Part shown: piece after piece, positions 55,121 through 62,633 of the stretch
Layout: each line of letters starts with the position of its first letter
How positions within the stretch are numbered: position 1 is the first letter of the stretch
From: DASQMT01 sp963835735
GTDB lineage: Bacteria; Actinomycetota; Thermoleophilia; Solirubrobacterales; Solirubrobacteraceae
Assembly: GCA_963835735.1 (NCBI GenBank)
Contig: CAWIGP010000002.1
Span: 1,178,001 to 1,242,000, forward strand
Direction of reading: 5' to 3'
DNA: 64,000 nucleotides
Program-made: the position numbers and the translations under genes
The notes under the pieces: model-generated
What the model was told of the DNA's origin: nothing
Database searches by the model: none
The model's input: the letters and a program-made list of their open reading frames with translations, nothing else

Positions 55121-56080
55121 ATGCCAACCACCGTCGCCCAGGCCACGATGCACGCGATCGCCGCCCGCGAATGGGGCGGACCGGACGTGCTCGAGTACGT
55201 GACCGTGCCGCGCCCCAAGCCGGGCCCGACCGAGATCCGGGTCGCCGTCCACGCCGCCGGCGTCAACCCGACCGACTGGAAGGGCCGCGCCACGGGCGGC
55301 TTCCGGCAGTACGGAGACCCGGCGATCCTCGGCCACGACGTATCGGGCGTGGTCGAGGCGGTCGGACATGGCGTGCGCCTGTTCCAGCCCGGCGACGAGG
55401 TGTTCGGCATGCCCCACTTCCCAGGCGCCGGCGCCTACGCCGAGTACGTGACCGCACCCTCGCGCCACTTCGCGCCCAAGCCGGCCGGCCTCAGCCATGC
55501 GGAGGCGGCCGGTCTGCCGCTCGTCGGCCTCACCGCGTGGCAGGCGCTCGCGGACATCGCCCGGCTGCGGCCGGGGCAGCGCGTGCTCGTCCACGCGGCC
55601 GCCGGCGGGGTCGGGCACGTCGCGGTCCAGGTCGCCAAGGCGCTGGGCGCGCACGTGATCGGCACCGCGAGCGCGAGCAAGCACGAGTTCCTGCGCTCGC
55701 TCGGCGCCGACGAGCTGATCGACTACCGCGAGACCGACTTCGCCGACGTCCTGAGCGACCTCGACGTGGTGATCGACACGATCGGCGGCGATTACGCGCT
55801 GCGCTCGCTCTCGGTGCTCCGGCGCGGCGGCGTCCACATCGAGCTCCCGCGCCCGACCGGCCCGGAGGTGGCCGCTCGCGCCCGCGAGCTCGGGGTGAGC
55901 ACCGGCTGGATGCTGGTCGAGCCCGACCACGCCGGTCTGCTCGCGCTCGCCGAGCTGGTCGACGAAGGCAGGCTGCGCGTCGAGGTGTCGGACGTGCTGC
56001 CGCTTGCCGAGGCCGCGCGTGCGCACGAGCTGGGCGAGAGCAACCGCACGACCGGCAAGCTCGTGCTGCAGGTGCGCTAG
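55121..56080 (+). CDS. zinc-free MDR oxidoreductase (quinone reductase-like)
   Basis: 319 residues from ATG 55121, with AAGGAG seven bases upstream. Medium-chain dehydrogenase of the QOR/enoyl-reductase type using NADPH. Motifs: AGVNPTDWKGRATGG, ILGHDVSGVVEAVGHG, and the Rossmann loop VLVHAAAGGVGHVAVQVAKA. Catalytic-zinc Cys residues of true alcohol dehydrogenases are absent. The TAG stop is shared within CTAG with the stop of the convergent hypothetical gene. Substrate unknown. Confidence 0.92.
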   Translation: MPTTVAQATMHAIAAREWGGPDVLEYVTVPRPKPGPTEIRVAVHAAGVNPTDWKGRATGGFRQYGDPAILGHDVSGVVEAVGHGVRLFQPGDEVFGMPHFPGAGAYAEYVTAPSRHFAPKPAGLSHAEAAGLPLVGLTAWQALADIARLRPGQRVLVHAAAGGVGHVAVQVAKALGAHVIGTASASKHEFLRSLGADELIDYRETDFADVLSDLDVVIDTIGGDYALRSLSVLRRGGVHIELPRPTGPEVAARARELGVSTGWMLVEPDHAGLLALAELVDEGRLRVEVSDVLPLAEAARAHELGESNRTTGKLVLQVR

Positions 56081-56631
56081 CCCTGCGGCTCGACCACGGC
56101 GCGCAGCGGCCATGACCGGGCCGGCCACGGCAGCTCGCGGGCGGCGGGCGCCAGTACGCAGTACTCGCTCGCCGGCCCGAGCGTCATCTGCCTCTGCCAT
56201 GCGCTGGCGTCATTCCCGAGCGCCTCCCACAGCGCTGCGTCGAACGCGTCATAGGCGGTTCCGGCGGGCTTGTTCAGCCACGCGGCCCAGCCTGGGCGCT
56301 CTGGCAGCAGCGGGCCCGACACATGCGCCATCAAGCCCGCCACGCCGCTGTGCGCGGCGGCCGCCGCGGCGTCGTGCGGCGCGCGGCGCAGACCCGAAAC
56401 CGCGGCGGCGTTGAGGATGCCGAGCGCGGCGTAGTCCTCCACGAGGTACCAGTCCTCATACCCCGCGGAGCCGTCGAGCCAGGGGATCGCGTCGAGCCCG
56501 ACGGTCGCGGTCAGGCCGAGCCCGGGGGGCCGGTCGGCGTGCAGCGCGGAATGGAACGCCGCGACGCGCGCCTCGTAGTCGGTCGCGCCGACACCCGCCC
56601 CGGGGACGTGCCAGAACACGTAGGCCAGCAC
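56077..56631 (-). CDS. hypothetical protein, possibly dimeric alpha-beta barrel-like
   Basis: 184 residues from GTG 56631 (product begins MLAYVFWHVPGAGVGATDYE). It looks like two repeats of a beta-strand plus helix pattern, with SGYEDWYLVEDYAALGILN and later Trp-rich segments such as GWAAWLNKPAGTAYDAF. Such layouts occur in antibiotic-biosynthesis-monooxygenase-like or EthD-like barrels, but I do not recognise the family firmly. Its start lies 38 bases from the divergent MFS exporter gene. Stop codons overlap with the upstream convergent gene. Confidence 0.7.
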   Translation of the reverse strand: MLAYVFWHVPGAGVGATDYEARVAAFHSALHADRPPGLGLTATVGLDAIPWLDGSAGYEDWYLVEDYAALGILNAAAVSGLRRAPHDAAAAAAHSGVAGLMAHVSGPLLPERPGWAAWLNKPAGTAYDAFDAALWEALGNDASAWQRQMTLGPASEYCVLAPAARELPWPARSWPLRAVVEPQG

Positions 56632-56656
56632 GCCCTCAACGATAAACGGCGACAGG

Positions 56657-56662
56657 TAGCTT
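56657..56662 (+). promoter_or_regulatory. putative -10 box (TAGCTT) for the second DHA2 exporter
   Basis: TAGCTT ends seven bases before ATG 56670. Fits the leaderless pattern. Confidence 0.4.
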
Positions 56663-56669
56663 CCGTGGG

Positions 56670-58259
56670 ATGGACACGAAGCGCGGCGCGCTGGTGGCGG
56701 CGATCCTCGGCTCGTCGGTCGTCGCCGTCGACGCGACCGTCGTCAACGTCGCGCTGCCGCAGATCGCGGACGACCTGGGCGGCGGGCTGGCCGGGCAGCA
56801 GTGGGTCGCGAACGCGTACCTGCTCACGCTCGCGTCGCTGATCCTGGTGTCCGGCTCGCTGTCGGACCTCTACGGCGAGCGGCGCGTGTTCACGCTCGGC
56901 GTCGCGGGCTTCGGGCTCACCTCGCTGCTGTGCGCGCTGGCGCCGACGGTCGAGCTGCTGATCGTCGGGCGGGCGCTGCAAGGCGTCTCCGGCGCGCTGC
57001 TCACGCCGGCCTCACTGGCGATCATCGTCGCGGTCTTCCCGGTCGAAGAGCGCGGCGCGGCGATCGGGACGTGGACCGCGTGGGGCGGCATCGGCTACCT
57101 GCTGGGGCCGCTGCTCGGCGGGCAGATCGTCGACAGCGTGTCGTGGCGCTGGGTGTTCGCGCTCAACGTGCCGCTGGTGCTCCTGACGCTCCTTCTGGCG
57201 GCGCGCTACGTGCCCCAGGCGCGCGAGCTCGGCGAGGAGCGGCCGAAGCTGGACTTGACCGGCGCTCTGTTGTGCGCAGTCGGGCTCGCGGGCATCTCGT
57301 TCGGGCTGATCGAACAGCCGGTGCTGGGCTGGTCGGACCCGGCCATCTGGATCCCGCTCGCCGGCGGCGCCGCCACGTTCGTGGCATTCATCCTGTACGA
57401 GCTGCGCACGCCGGCGCCGATGCTGCCGCTCTCGCTGTTCCGAAGACGCAACTTCACCGTCGCGAACATCGAGACGCTGGCGATGTACGGCGGCATGGCG
57501 CTGCAGAGCTTCTTTCTGGTTCTGTTCCTCCAGCAGGTCGCCGGGTACAGCGCGCTGGAGGCCGGCTCCACCAGCCTTGTCCCGACGCTCATGATGTTCG
57601 CGCTGTCGCGCCGCTTCGGCGCGCTCGCCGACCGCCACGGGCCGCGCTGGTTCATGGCCGGCGGACCGCTGCTCGTCGCCGCCGGATTCCTGCTGATGCT
57701 GCGGTTCGACGAGGACACGTCCTACGTGAGCGACCTACTGCCCGCGCTCCTGGTCTACTCGTTCGGCCTCGCCATGACGGTCGCGCCGCTGACCGCGACG
57801 GTGCTCGCCGACGCCGACGAGAGCGACGCCGGGATCGCCTCGGCGGTCAACAACGCGATCGCGCGCACCGCGGGCCTGCTGGCGACGGCTGGAGTCGGCG
57901 CCGTGCTGGCCGCCTCCTACGCGACGGCACTGGACGACGCGGTCGCCGGGCAGCCGCTCAGCCCCGCGAGCGAGGTCCGGCTCGCCGAGGCCCGCGAGCG
58001 CGCGCTCAGCCCTGTCGAAACCGCCGGGCTGCCGCCCGCCGACGCGGCGGTGGTCGGGAGCGCGGTGCAGGAGGCCGGCGTGCAAACGTTCCACCTCTCG
58101 GCGATCATCGGCGCCGTCATGCTCACCGGAGCCGGCCTGCTCGGCGGGCTGCTGCTGCGCAACCCGCGGCGCCCGACCGCGGCGCGGTGCTGTCCCGGCG
58201 GGCAGATCGTCGGCGTGCCGGAGGAGGTCGGCGGGCGCGTCGAGCCCGCGCGGGCTTAA
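56670..58259 (+). CDS. DHA2-type MFS exporter (EmrB/QacA-like)
   Basis: 529 residues with 14 predicted helices. Helix 1 VVAVDATVVNVALPQIADDL, motif A SGSLSDLYGERRVFTLGV, motif B GRALQGVSGALLTPASLAII and motif C GIGYLLGPLLGGQIVDSV are intact. A soluble loop near 420-460 separates the last helices, and the C-terminal 30 residues are basic with a Cys pair. Followed after 52 bases by a TetR gene on the same strand with a palindrome in front of it, so the regulator probably controls this exporter. Leaderless start by TAGCTT. Confidence 0.92.
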   Translation: MDTKRGALVAAILGSSVVAVDATVVNVALPQIADDLGGGLAGQQWVANAYLLTLASLILVSGSLSDLYGERRVFTLGVAGFGLTSLLCALAPTVELLIVGRALQGVSGALLTPASLAIIVAVFPVEERGAAIGTWTAWGGIGYLLGPLLGGQIVDSVSWRWVFALNVPLVLLTLLLAARYVPQARELGEERPKLDLTGALLCAVGLAGISFGLIEQPVLGWSDPAIWIPLAGGAATFVAFILYELRTPAPMLPLSLFRRRNFTVANIETLAMYGGMALQSFFLVLFLQQVAGYSALEAGSTSLVPTLMMFALSRRFGALADRHGPRWFMAGGPLLVAAGFLLMLRFDEDTSYVSDLLPALLVYSFGLAMTVAPLTATVLADADESDAGIASAVNNAIARTAGLLATAGVGAVLAASYATALDDAVAGQPLSPASEVRLAEARERALSPVETAGLPPADAAVVGSAVQEAGVQTFHLSAIIGAVMLTGAGLLGGLLLRNPRRPTAARCCPGGQIVGVPEEVGGRVEPARA

Positions 58260-58273
58260 GTACGGAAAACCGC

Positions 58274-58303
58274 CCGGACCGAGGTCCGGACCGCTGCGAT
58301 ACT
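58274..58303 (+). promoter_or_regulatory. palindromic operator and -10 box of tetR
   Basis: CCGGACCGAGGTCCGG (58274-58289) is a perfect 7-base inverted repeat around GA. GATACT (58298-58303) follows, ending eight bases before the ATG. Position fits TetR autorepression. Confidence 0.6.
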
Positions 58304-58311
58304 CGGAGCGA

Positions 58312-58929
58312 ATGGTACGGCTCAGCGACAGACCGCCGATGCCTCTGGAACTCGCCGACGACGAGCCGAGGGTACGTGCTGACGCGGAGCGCAACCGCGA
58401 GAAGGTGCTCTGCGCGGCCCGCAGGCTGTTCGCTGAGCGCGGCGTCGAGAACGTCTCGATGGACGCGATCGCGGCGGCCGCCGGCGTCGGCAAGGGCACG
58501 CTGTTCCGCCGCTTCGGGGACCGCGCCGGGCTCGCGCTCGCGTTGCTCGAGGAGAACACCCGGCAGCTGCAGGAGGGTGCGATCCGCGGCCCCGCGCCGC
58601 TCGGCCCGGGCGCACCGCCGCGCGAGCGCCTGAAGGCGATCGGCCGTGCGCAGCTCGCGCTGCTCGAGGAGCACTCCGACGTCATGGCAGTCGGCGAAGC
58701 CGGCCCCAGAGCGCGCTTCCAGACCGGGCCGTACGCTTTCCTGCGGCTCCACATCAGCCTGCTCGTACGCGAGGCCGATCCGGACGCCGACTGGGAGCTG
58801 CTGGCCGAGTTCCTGCTCGCGCCGCTCGCCGCCGACACGTTCAAGTACAGCCGCGAGGTGCGCGGTATGGACATCGAACGGATCGTCGCCGCCTTCGAGG
58901 ATCTCGTCGACCGGGTGGTCCCCGTCTAG
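58312..58929 (+). CDS. TetR-family regulator
   Basis: 205 residues. The DNA-binding part is NREKVLCAARRLFAERGVEN and IAAAAGVGKGTLFRRFGDRA, near residues 27-75, followed by a helical ligand domain with RERLKAIGRAQLALLEEHSD. Lies 52 bases behind the DHA2 exporter and has a palindrome over its promoter. Likely controls itself and perhaps the exporter. The stop is 2 bases before the methionine aminopeptidase ATG, so that gene may be cotranscribed. Confidence 0.9.
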   Translation: MVRLSDRPPMPLELADDEPRVRADAERNREKVLCAARRLFAERGVENVSMDAIAAAAGVGKGTLFRRFGDRAGLALALLEENTRQLQEGAIRGPAPLGPGAPPRERLKAIGRAQLALLEEHSDVMAVGEAGPRARFQTGPYAFLRLHISLLVREADPDADWELLAEFLLAPLAADTFKYSREVRGMDIERIVAAFEDLVDRVVPV

Positions 58930-58931
58930 AC

Positions 58932-59678
58932 ATGTCGATCGAGACTCAGCACGATCTGGAAGCGCTACGGCGGGTCGGACGCGTCGTCGCCGAGACGATC
59001 GCCGAGGCGCGCCGGCGCATCGTCCCGGGCATGACGACGGCCGAGGTCGACGCGATCGGCGAGGAGGTGTTCGCGCGCCATGGCGCGCGCTCGGCGCCGC
59101 GCTGGGCGTACGACTTCCCCGGCTGCCTGTGCCTGTCGGTCAACGACGAGGCGGTGCACGGGATCCCGGGCGAGCGCGTGCTGCGCGCCGGCGACCTCGT
59201 CAAGGTCGACGTGACCGCCGAGCTCGACGGCTACGTCGCGGACGCCTGTGAGTCGGTCCCGGTCGGCGAGGTCGACCGCGAGACCGAGCGGCTGCGCGCG
59301 GCGGCGGACGCGGCATTGCGCCGCGGGATGAAGGTCGCCACCGCCGGCGCACGGCTCCGGGAGGTGGGCGCCGCGGTCGAGCGGGTCGTCGAGGCGCGCG
59401 GCTTCTCCGTGCTGCGCGACCTGACCGGCCACGGCGTCGGCCGCGCGATCCACGAGCCGCCGTCGGTGCCGAGCTGGGACGCGCCGTGGGCGAACGGGCG
59501 CCTGACCGAGGGCCTGGTCATGACGATCGAGCCGATCATCGGCGCCGGCGGGCGCGAGGTGGTCGAGGACGAGCACGACGGCTGGACGATCCGCACGCGC
59601 GACGGCGCGCGCTCCGCCCACGCGGAGCACACGATCGTGATCACCGCCGGTCAGCCGCTGGTGCTCACCGCGGCCTGA
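58932..59678 (+). CDS. map: methionine aminopeptidase, type I
   Basis: 248 residues. Removes the N-terminal Met of new proteins. Metal ligands are all present: Asp93 (DLVKVDV), Asp104 (DGYVADA), His167 (LTGHGVGRAIHEPP), Glu200 (VMTIEPII) and Glu232 (AHAEHTIVIT); the substrate-site His76 is in NDEAVHGIPG. No N-terminal zinc-finger extension. Probably a second map copy, since the main one is usually near ribosomal genes, but that is inference. Overlaps the convergent DUF1707 gene by 14 bases. Confidence 0.95.
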   Translation: MSIETQHDLEALRRVGRVVAETIAEARRRIVPGMTTAEVDAIGEEVFARHGARSAPRWAYDFPGCLCLSVNDEAVHGIPGERVLRAGDLVKVDVTAELDGYVADACESVPVGEVDRETERLRAAADAALRRGMKVATAGARLREVGAAVERVVEARGFSVLRDLTGHGVGRAIHEPPSVPSWDAPWANGRLTEGLVMTIEPIIGAGGREVVEDEHDGWTIRTRDGARSAHAEHTIVITAGQPLVLTAA

Positions 59679-60114
59679 GCAGGCGCGGGCCCGTCTTCAG
59701 CAGCAGCACGAGGCCCCACCACGCCATCACCCAGGCCGGCCAGAAGACGCCGGCGCCGGTCAGCGCCCAGATCACCACGAGCAGCAGGCTGATGCGCGCG
59801 AACATCCCCCACTCGTGGCCGCCGTGGTGTCGGATCGGCCGATCGGGTCGAGGGGCGGCGAGCGCCTGCGCGCGGGGGAGGTCGTCCAGCAGGGTGGCGA
59901 GGTCGCCGCGCGTGCGGGCCTGGTAGGCCGCGCCGATGCGCTGCTCGAGCTCCTCGACGTCGAGCCGGCCGTCGGCGCCGTGCCCGCGCAGGAGCGTGAC
60001 GGTCGACTCGCGCTCCGCGTCGGAGGCGCGGAGCCCCGGGTCCTGCCGGAGCGTGTCCTCGGCTGGGCGCCTTGCCTCGCGGTAATAGTGGTGGTGATGG
60101 CGGGCGTGGCACAT
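59665..60114 (-). CDS. DUF1707 domain membrane protein
   Basis: 149 residues from ATG 60114. A His-rich start (ARHHHHYY) leads to the DUF1707 module GLRASDAERESTVTLLRGHG and GRLDVEELEQRIGAAYQART, typical of actinobacterial proteins with a short cytoplasmic domain. Two membrane helices follow (ISLLLVVIWALTGAGVF, WVMAWWGLVLLL) and a basic tail. Function unknown. A TAACTT box lies nine bases before the start. The His run could bind metal. Confidence 0.85.
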   Translation of the reverse strand: MCHARHHHHYYREARRPAEDTLRQDPGLRASDAERESTVTLLRGHGADGRLDVEELEQRIGAAYQARTRGDLATLLDDLPRAQALAAPRPDRPIRHHGGHEWGMFARISLLLVVIWALTGAGVFWPAWVMAWWGLVLLLKTGPRLLRPR

Positions 60115-60123
60115 GGTCGGCTG

Positions 60124-60129
60124 AAGTTA
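60124..60129 (-). promoter_or_regulatory. putative -10 box (TAACTT) for the DUF1707 gene
   Basis: On the minus strand TAACTT ends nine bases before ATG 60114. Confidence 0.35.
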
Positions 60130-60178
60130 GCAACCACTCACCTTCTGTCAAGCGCTCTGCCGTGCGTTCGCCATGCGC

Positions 60179-61153
60179 TCATCGTCCGCCCGCGCGCACG
60201 AGCGCATCACCCGCCTCGGTCCGCACGTACAACACCGCGCGGCCTTCGCGCGTCGCCGAGACCAGGCCCGCGCGCCGCAGCACCGCCAGGTGCTCGGACA
60301 CACCGGCCGCGCTCGCGTGCAGCCGTCCGGCGAGGTCGGTGGTCGAGGCCGGGGCGCCCAACTCGGCGAGGATGCTCGCCCGGCGGCGGCCGAGCAGGCC
60401 GTCGAGCGCGCCCTCGCTCCCCCGCCCCGGCGGCTTCCAGAGCGTTCCGAGGCCGCGCGGCGCGTACACGATCGCCGGCTGCCACGGCGGGTCGATCATC
60501 GCCCACAGCCCCGGCCACACGAACGCGGCGGGGACGAGCAGCAGGCCGCGCCCGTCGAGCTCGACCTCCGCGTCGTACGCATGCTCCACCTCGACCGCGC
60601 CGGCGCGCCAGCGCACGCGTGCGTGGATGTCGGCGACCGCCGCGATCGGTCCGCCGGCGGCGAGCCCGCGCGCATGCTGCGCGACGTCCTGCTCGAGCGC
60701 CGCGACGATCCGCTCCCACCAGGGCGCGATCGCGCGCTCCCAGTAGGCCGCCATCTGCCCGGTCAGGCGCTCGAGGCCCGCCACCGGATCGTCGACGAGC
60801 TCGCGCGCGGCGGCAGGCATGCGCCCGCTGGGGAACGTCCAGCCGAGCTCCTTGCGCACCTCGTCCGGCGCGGTGGCGCTCACGCGGGCGAGCCCGTCCT
60901 CGAGGCCCGCGCGCGGCGTGTCCGGCGGCGGCGTGAGGAAGTCGGGCCGGTAAGCGGGGCCGGACACGAGCGCGGCGAGCAGCCCGATGTCGAGGTCGCC
61001 GAGCCGCGCGCGGGCCGCGCGCGCCCACGGCGCGTGGATCCCGTGCGCGTCGGGATCGCGCAGCACCGCGACGCTCGCCGCGAGCTCGAACATCGGCGAG
61101 ATCGCGAAGCGCACGCGCCCGAGGTCCTCGGGCCCGAACACGTAACGGATCAC
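60179..61153 (-). CDS. ArsR-type winged-helix regulator with DUF5937-like N-terminus
   Basis: 324 residues from GTG 61153. The first 235 residues form an alpha/beta domain seen in actinobacterial DUF5937 regulators (IRYVFGPEDLGRVRFAISPM, FVWPGLWAMIDPPWQPAIVY). The C-terminus is an ArsR winged helix: RRASILAELGAPASTTDLAG, then SAAGVSEHLAVLRRAGLVSA. No metal-binding Cys, so a metal sensor is unlikely. Divergent from an MFS gene 193 bases away, a common pairing in which the regulator controls the exporter. Effector unknown. Confidence 0.88.
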   Translation of the reverse strand: MIRYVFGPEDLGRVRFAISPMFELAASVAVLRDPDAHGIHAPWARAARARLGDLDIGLLAALVSGPAYRPDFLTPPPDTPRAGLEDGLARVSATAPDEVRKELGWTFPSGRMPAAARELVDDPVAGLERLTGQMAAYWERAIAPWWERIVAALEQDVAQHARGLAAGGPIAAVADIHARVRWRAGAVEVEHAYDAEVELDGRGLLLVPAAFVWPGLWAMIDPPWQPAIVYAPRGLGTLWKPPGRGSEGALDGLLGRRRASILAELGAPASTTDLAGRLHASAAGVSEHLAVLRRAGLVSATREGRAVLYVRTEAGDALVRAGGR

Positions 61154-61345
61154 GCAGCGCCCTCGCCGCCGGGCCGCCGGCGCCCAAACCGCTCATCACG
61201 AGCCGGCTCGCGGCCGGGTGCCCGGCGCTCGGACCGCACGTCCCCGCGCGTCTCAGGCGGCGCCGTCATCGCCCGATCGTACCGCCCGGATTCGGGCTGG
61301 GCCGAATCGTTTCGTGGCGGCCGAGTCGCAGCCCATCCTGGCGCC

Positions 61346-62554
61346 ATGGCCGTCGTCGCCGCTCCGACCGTGCGCACCGTGCTCGGCACCCCGGCCGTCG
61401 CGCGGCTGTTCGCCACGTCGATCCTCGCGCGCGTGCCGCTCGCCGCCGTCGGCATCGTCGTGATCCTGCGCACGCGCGAGCTCAGCGGCTCCTACGCGGC
61501 GGGCGGCGCGGCGGCCGCCGCCTACGCGCTCGCGTCGGGCTGCAGCCAGCCGCTGCTCGCGCGGCTCGTCGACCGCGGCGGGCAGGCGCGCGTGCTGCTG
61601 CCCGGCGCGCTCGTCGCCGCGTCCGCGCTGGCCGCGTTCGCCCTGCTGCCGGCCGGCACGCCGCTCGCGCTGATCATGGCCACGACGCTCGTCGCCGGCG
61701 TCGCCACGCCGCCGCTCGGCGCCGCGATGCGCACGCTGCTGCCCGGCGTGATGGGCGATCTGGACCAACTGCGCGCGGCGTACGCGCTCGAGTCCTCGGC
61801 GCTCGAGATCACCTACATCGTCGGGCCGCTCGTGCTGGCCGGCGCGCTGGCGGCGTGGTCGACGACGGCGGCCGCGCTGGCGTGCTCTGCGCTGCTGGTC
61901 GCCGGGACGCTGGCATTCCTCGCCACGCCCGCGTCGCGCGACTGGCGCCCCGAAGCGATCGCGCCGGCCGGACACGGGCTGCTGGGCGCGATGCGCAACC
62001 CCGGCGTCCGCACGCTGTTCGTGCTGCTGGCGCTGATGGGGCTCACATTCGGCGCGGTCGAGGTCGGCGTGCCGGCGGCAGCGGAGGCCGGCGGGAATCG
62101 TTCCGCAGCCGGTCCGCTGCTGAGCCTGTGGGGGCTCGGCTCGATGCTCGGCGGGCTGCTCGCGCTGCGGCTGCGGCGCCCGACCGGACCGGTCGCCCGG
62201 CTGACCGCGACGATGTGCGCGCTGGCCGCCGGTCACCTGCTGCTCGGCGTGGCGGGCGACCTCATCGTGCTCGGGGCGCTGCTATTGCTCGCCGGGCTCG
62301 CGATCGCGCCGAGCTTCGCCGCCGCGTTCGGCCTGACCGACGGGCTCGCGCCGCCCGGCGCGCTGACCGAGGCGTTCGCCTGGCTCGGCACCGGCGTCGC
62401 GGCGGGACTCGCCGCCGGCGGCGCGCTCGGGGGCTGGGTGGCCGAGGAGCACGGCGCCGACGCGGCGCTGCTGGTCGCCGGTCTGGCGGGCGTCGCGGCG
62501 GTCGCGGTGATCGCCGCCCGCGGCCGAACGCTCACGCCAGCACCCGCGTATTAG
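61346..62554 (+). CDS. MFS transporter
   Basis: 402 residues, twelve predicted helices. It begins VRTVLGTPAVARLFATSILA and has the loop 2-3 region LLARLVDRGGQARVLLPGAL and a central cytoplasmic loop near 195. The short YNFM/MdtG-like pattern suggests an exporter. Divergent from the ArsR/DUF5937 regulator. A CATCCT hexamer lies six bases before the ATG. A hairpin follows the stop. Confidence 0.9.
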   Translation: MAVVAAPTVRTVLGTPAVARLFATSILARVPLAAVGIVVILRTRELSGSYAAGGAAAAAYALASGCSQPLLARLVDRGGQARVLLPGALVAASALAAFALLPAGTPLALIMATTLVAGVATPPLGAAMRTLLPGVMGDLDQLRAAYALESSALEITYIVGPLVLAGALAAWSTTAAALACSALLVAGTLAFLATPASRDWRPEAIAPAGHGLLGAMRNPGVRTLFVLLALMGLTFGAVEVGVPAAAEAGGNRSAAGPLLSLWGLGSMLGGLLALRLRRPTGPVARLTATMCALAAGHLLLGVAGDLIVLGALLLLAGLAIAPSFAAAFGLTDGLAPPGALTEAFAWLGTGVAAGLAAGGALGGWVAEEHGADAALLVAGLAGVAAVAVIAARGRTLTPAPAY

Positions 62555-62556
62555 TG

Positions 62557-62574
62557 CGCGGGCGCCGGCCCGCG
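62557..62574. terminator. short hairpin after the MFS gene
   Basis: CGCGGGC, loop GCCG, GCCCGCG, directly after the TAG. A second stem (GCGTGAC with GTCACGC) spans 62572-62596. Confidence 0.5.
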
Positions 62575-62633
62575 TGACGCGCCGAGCGGGTCACGCACAG
62601 GCCGCGGCGCGACGCTGCCATCATGGCGCGGCC

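Noticed and set aside
61150..61473. Minus-strand 107-residue frame between the ArsR-type gene and the MFS gene
   Set aside because: Overlaps the MFS start region on the opposite strand and is Arg/Thr/Ala-rich; no recognisable domain.
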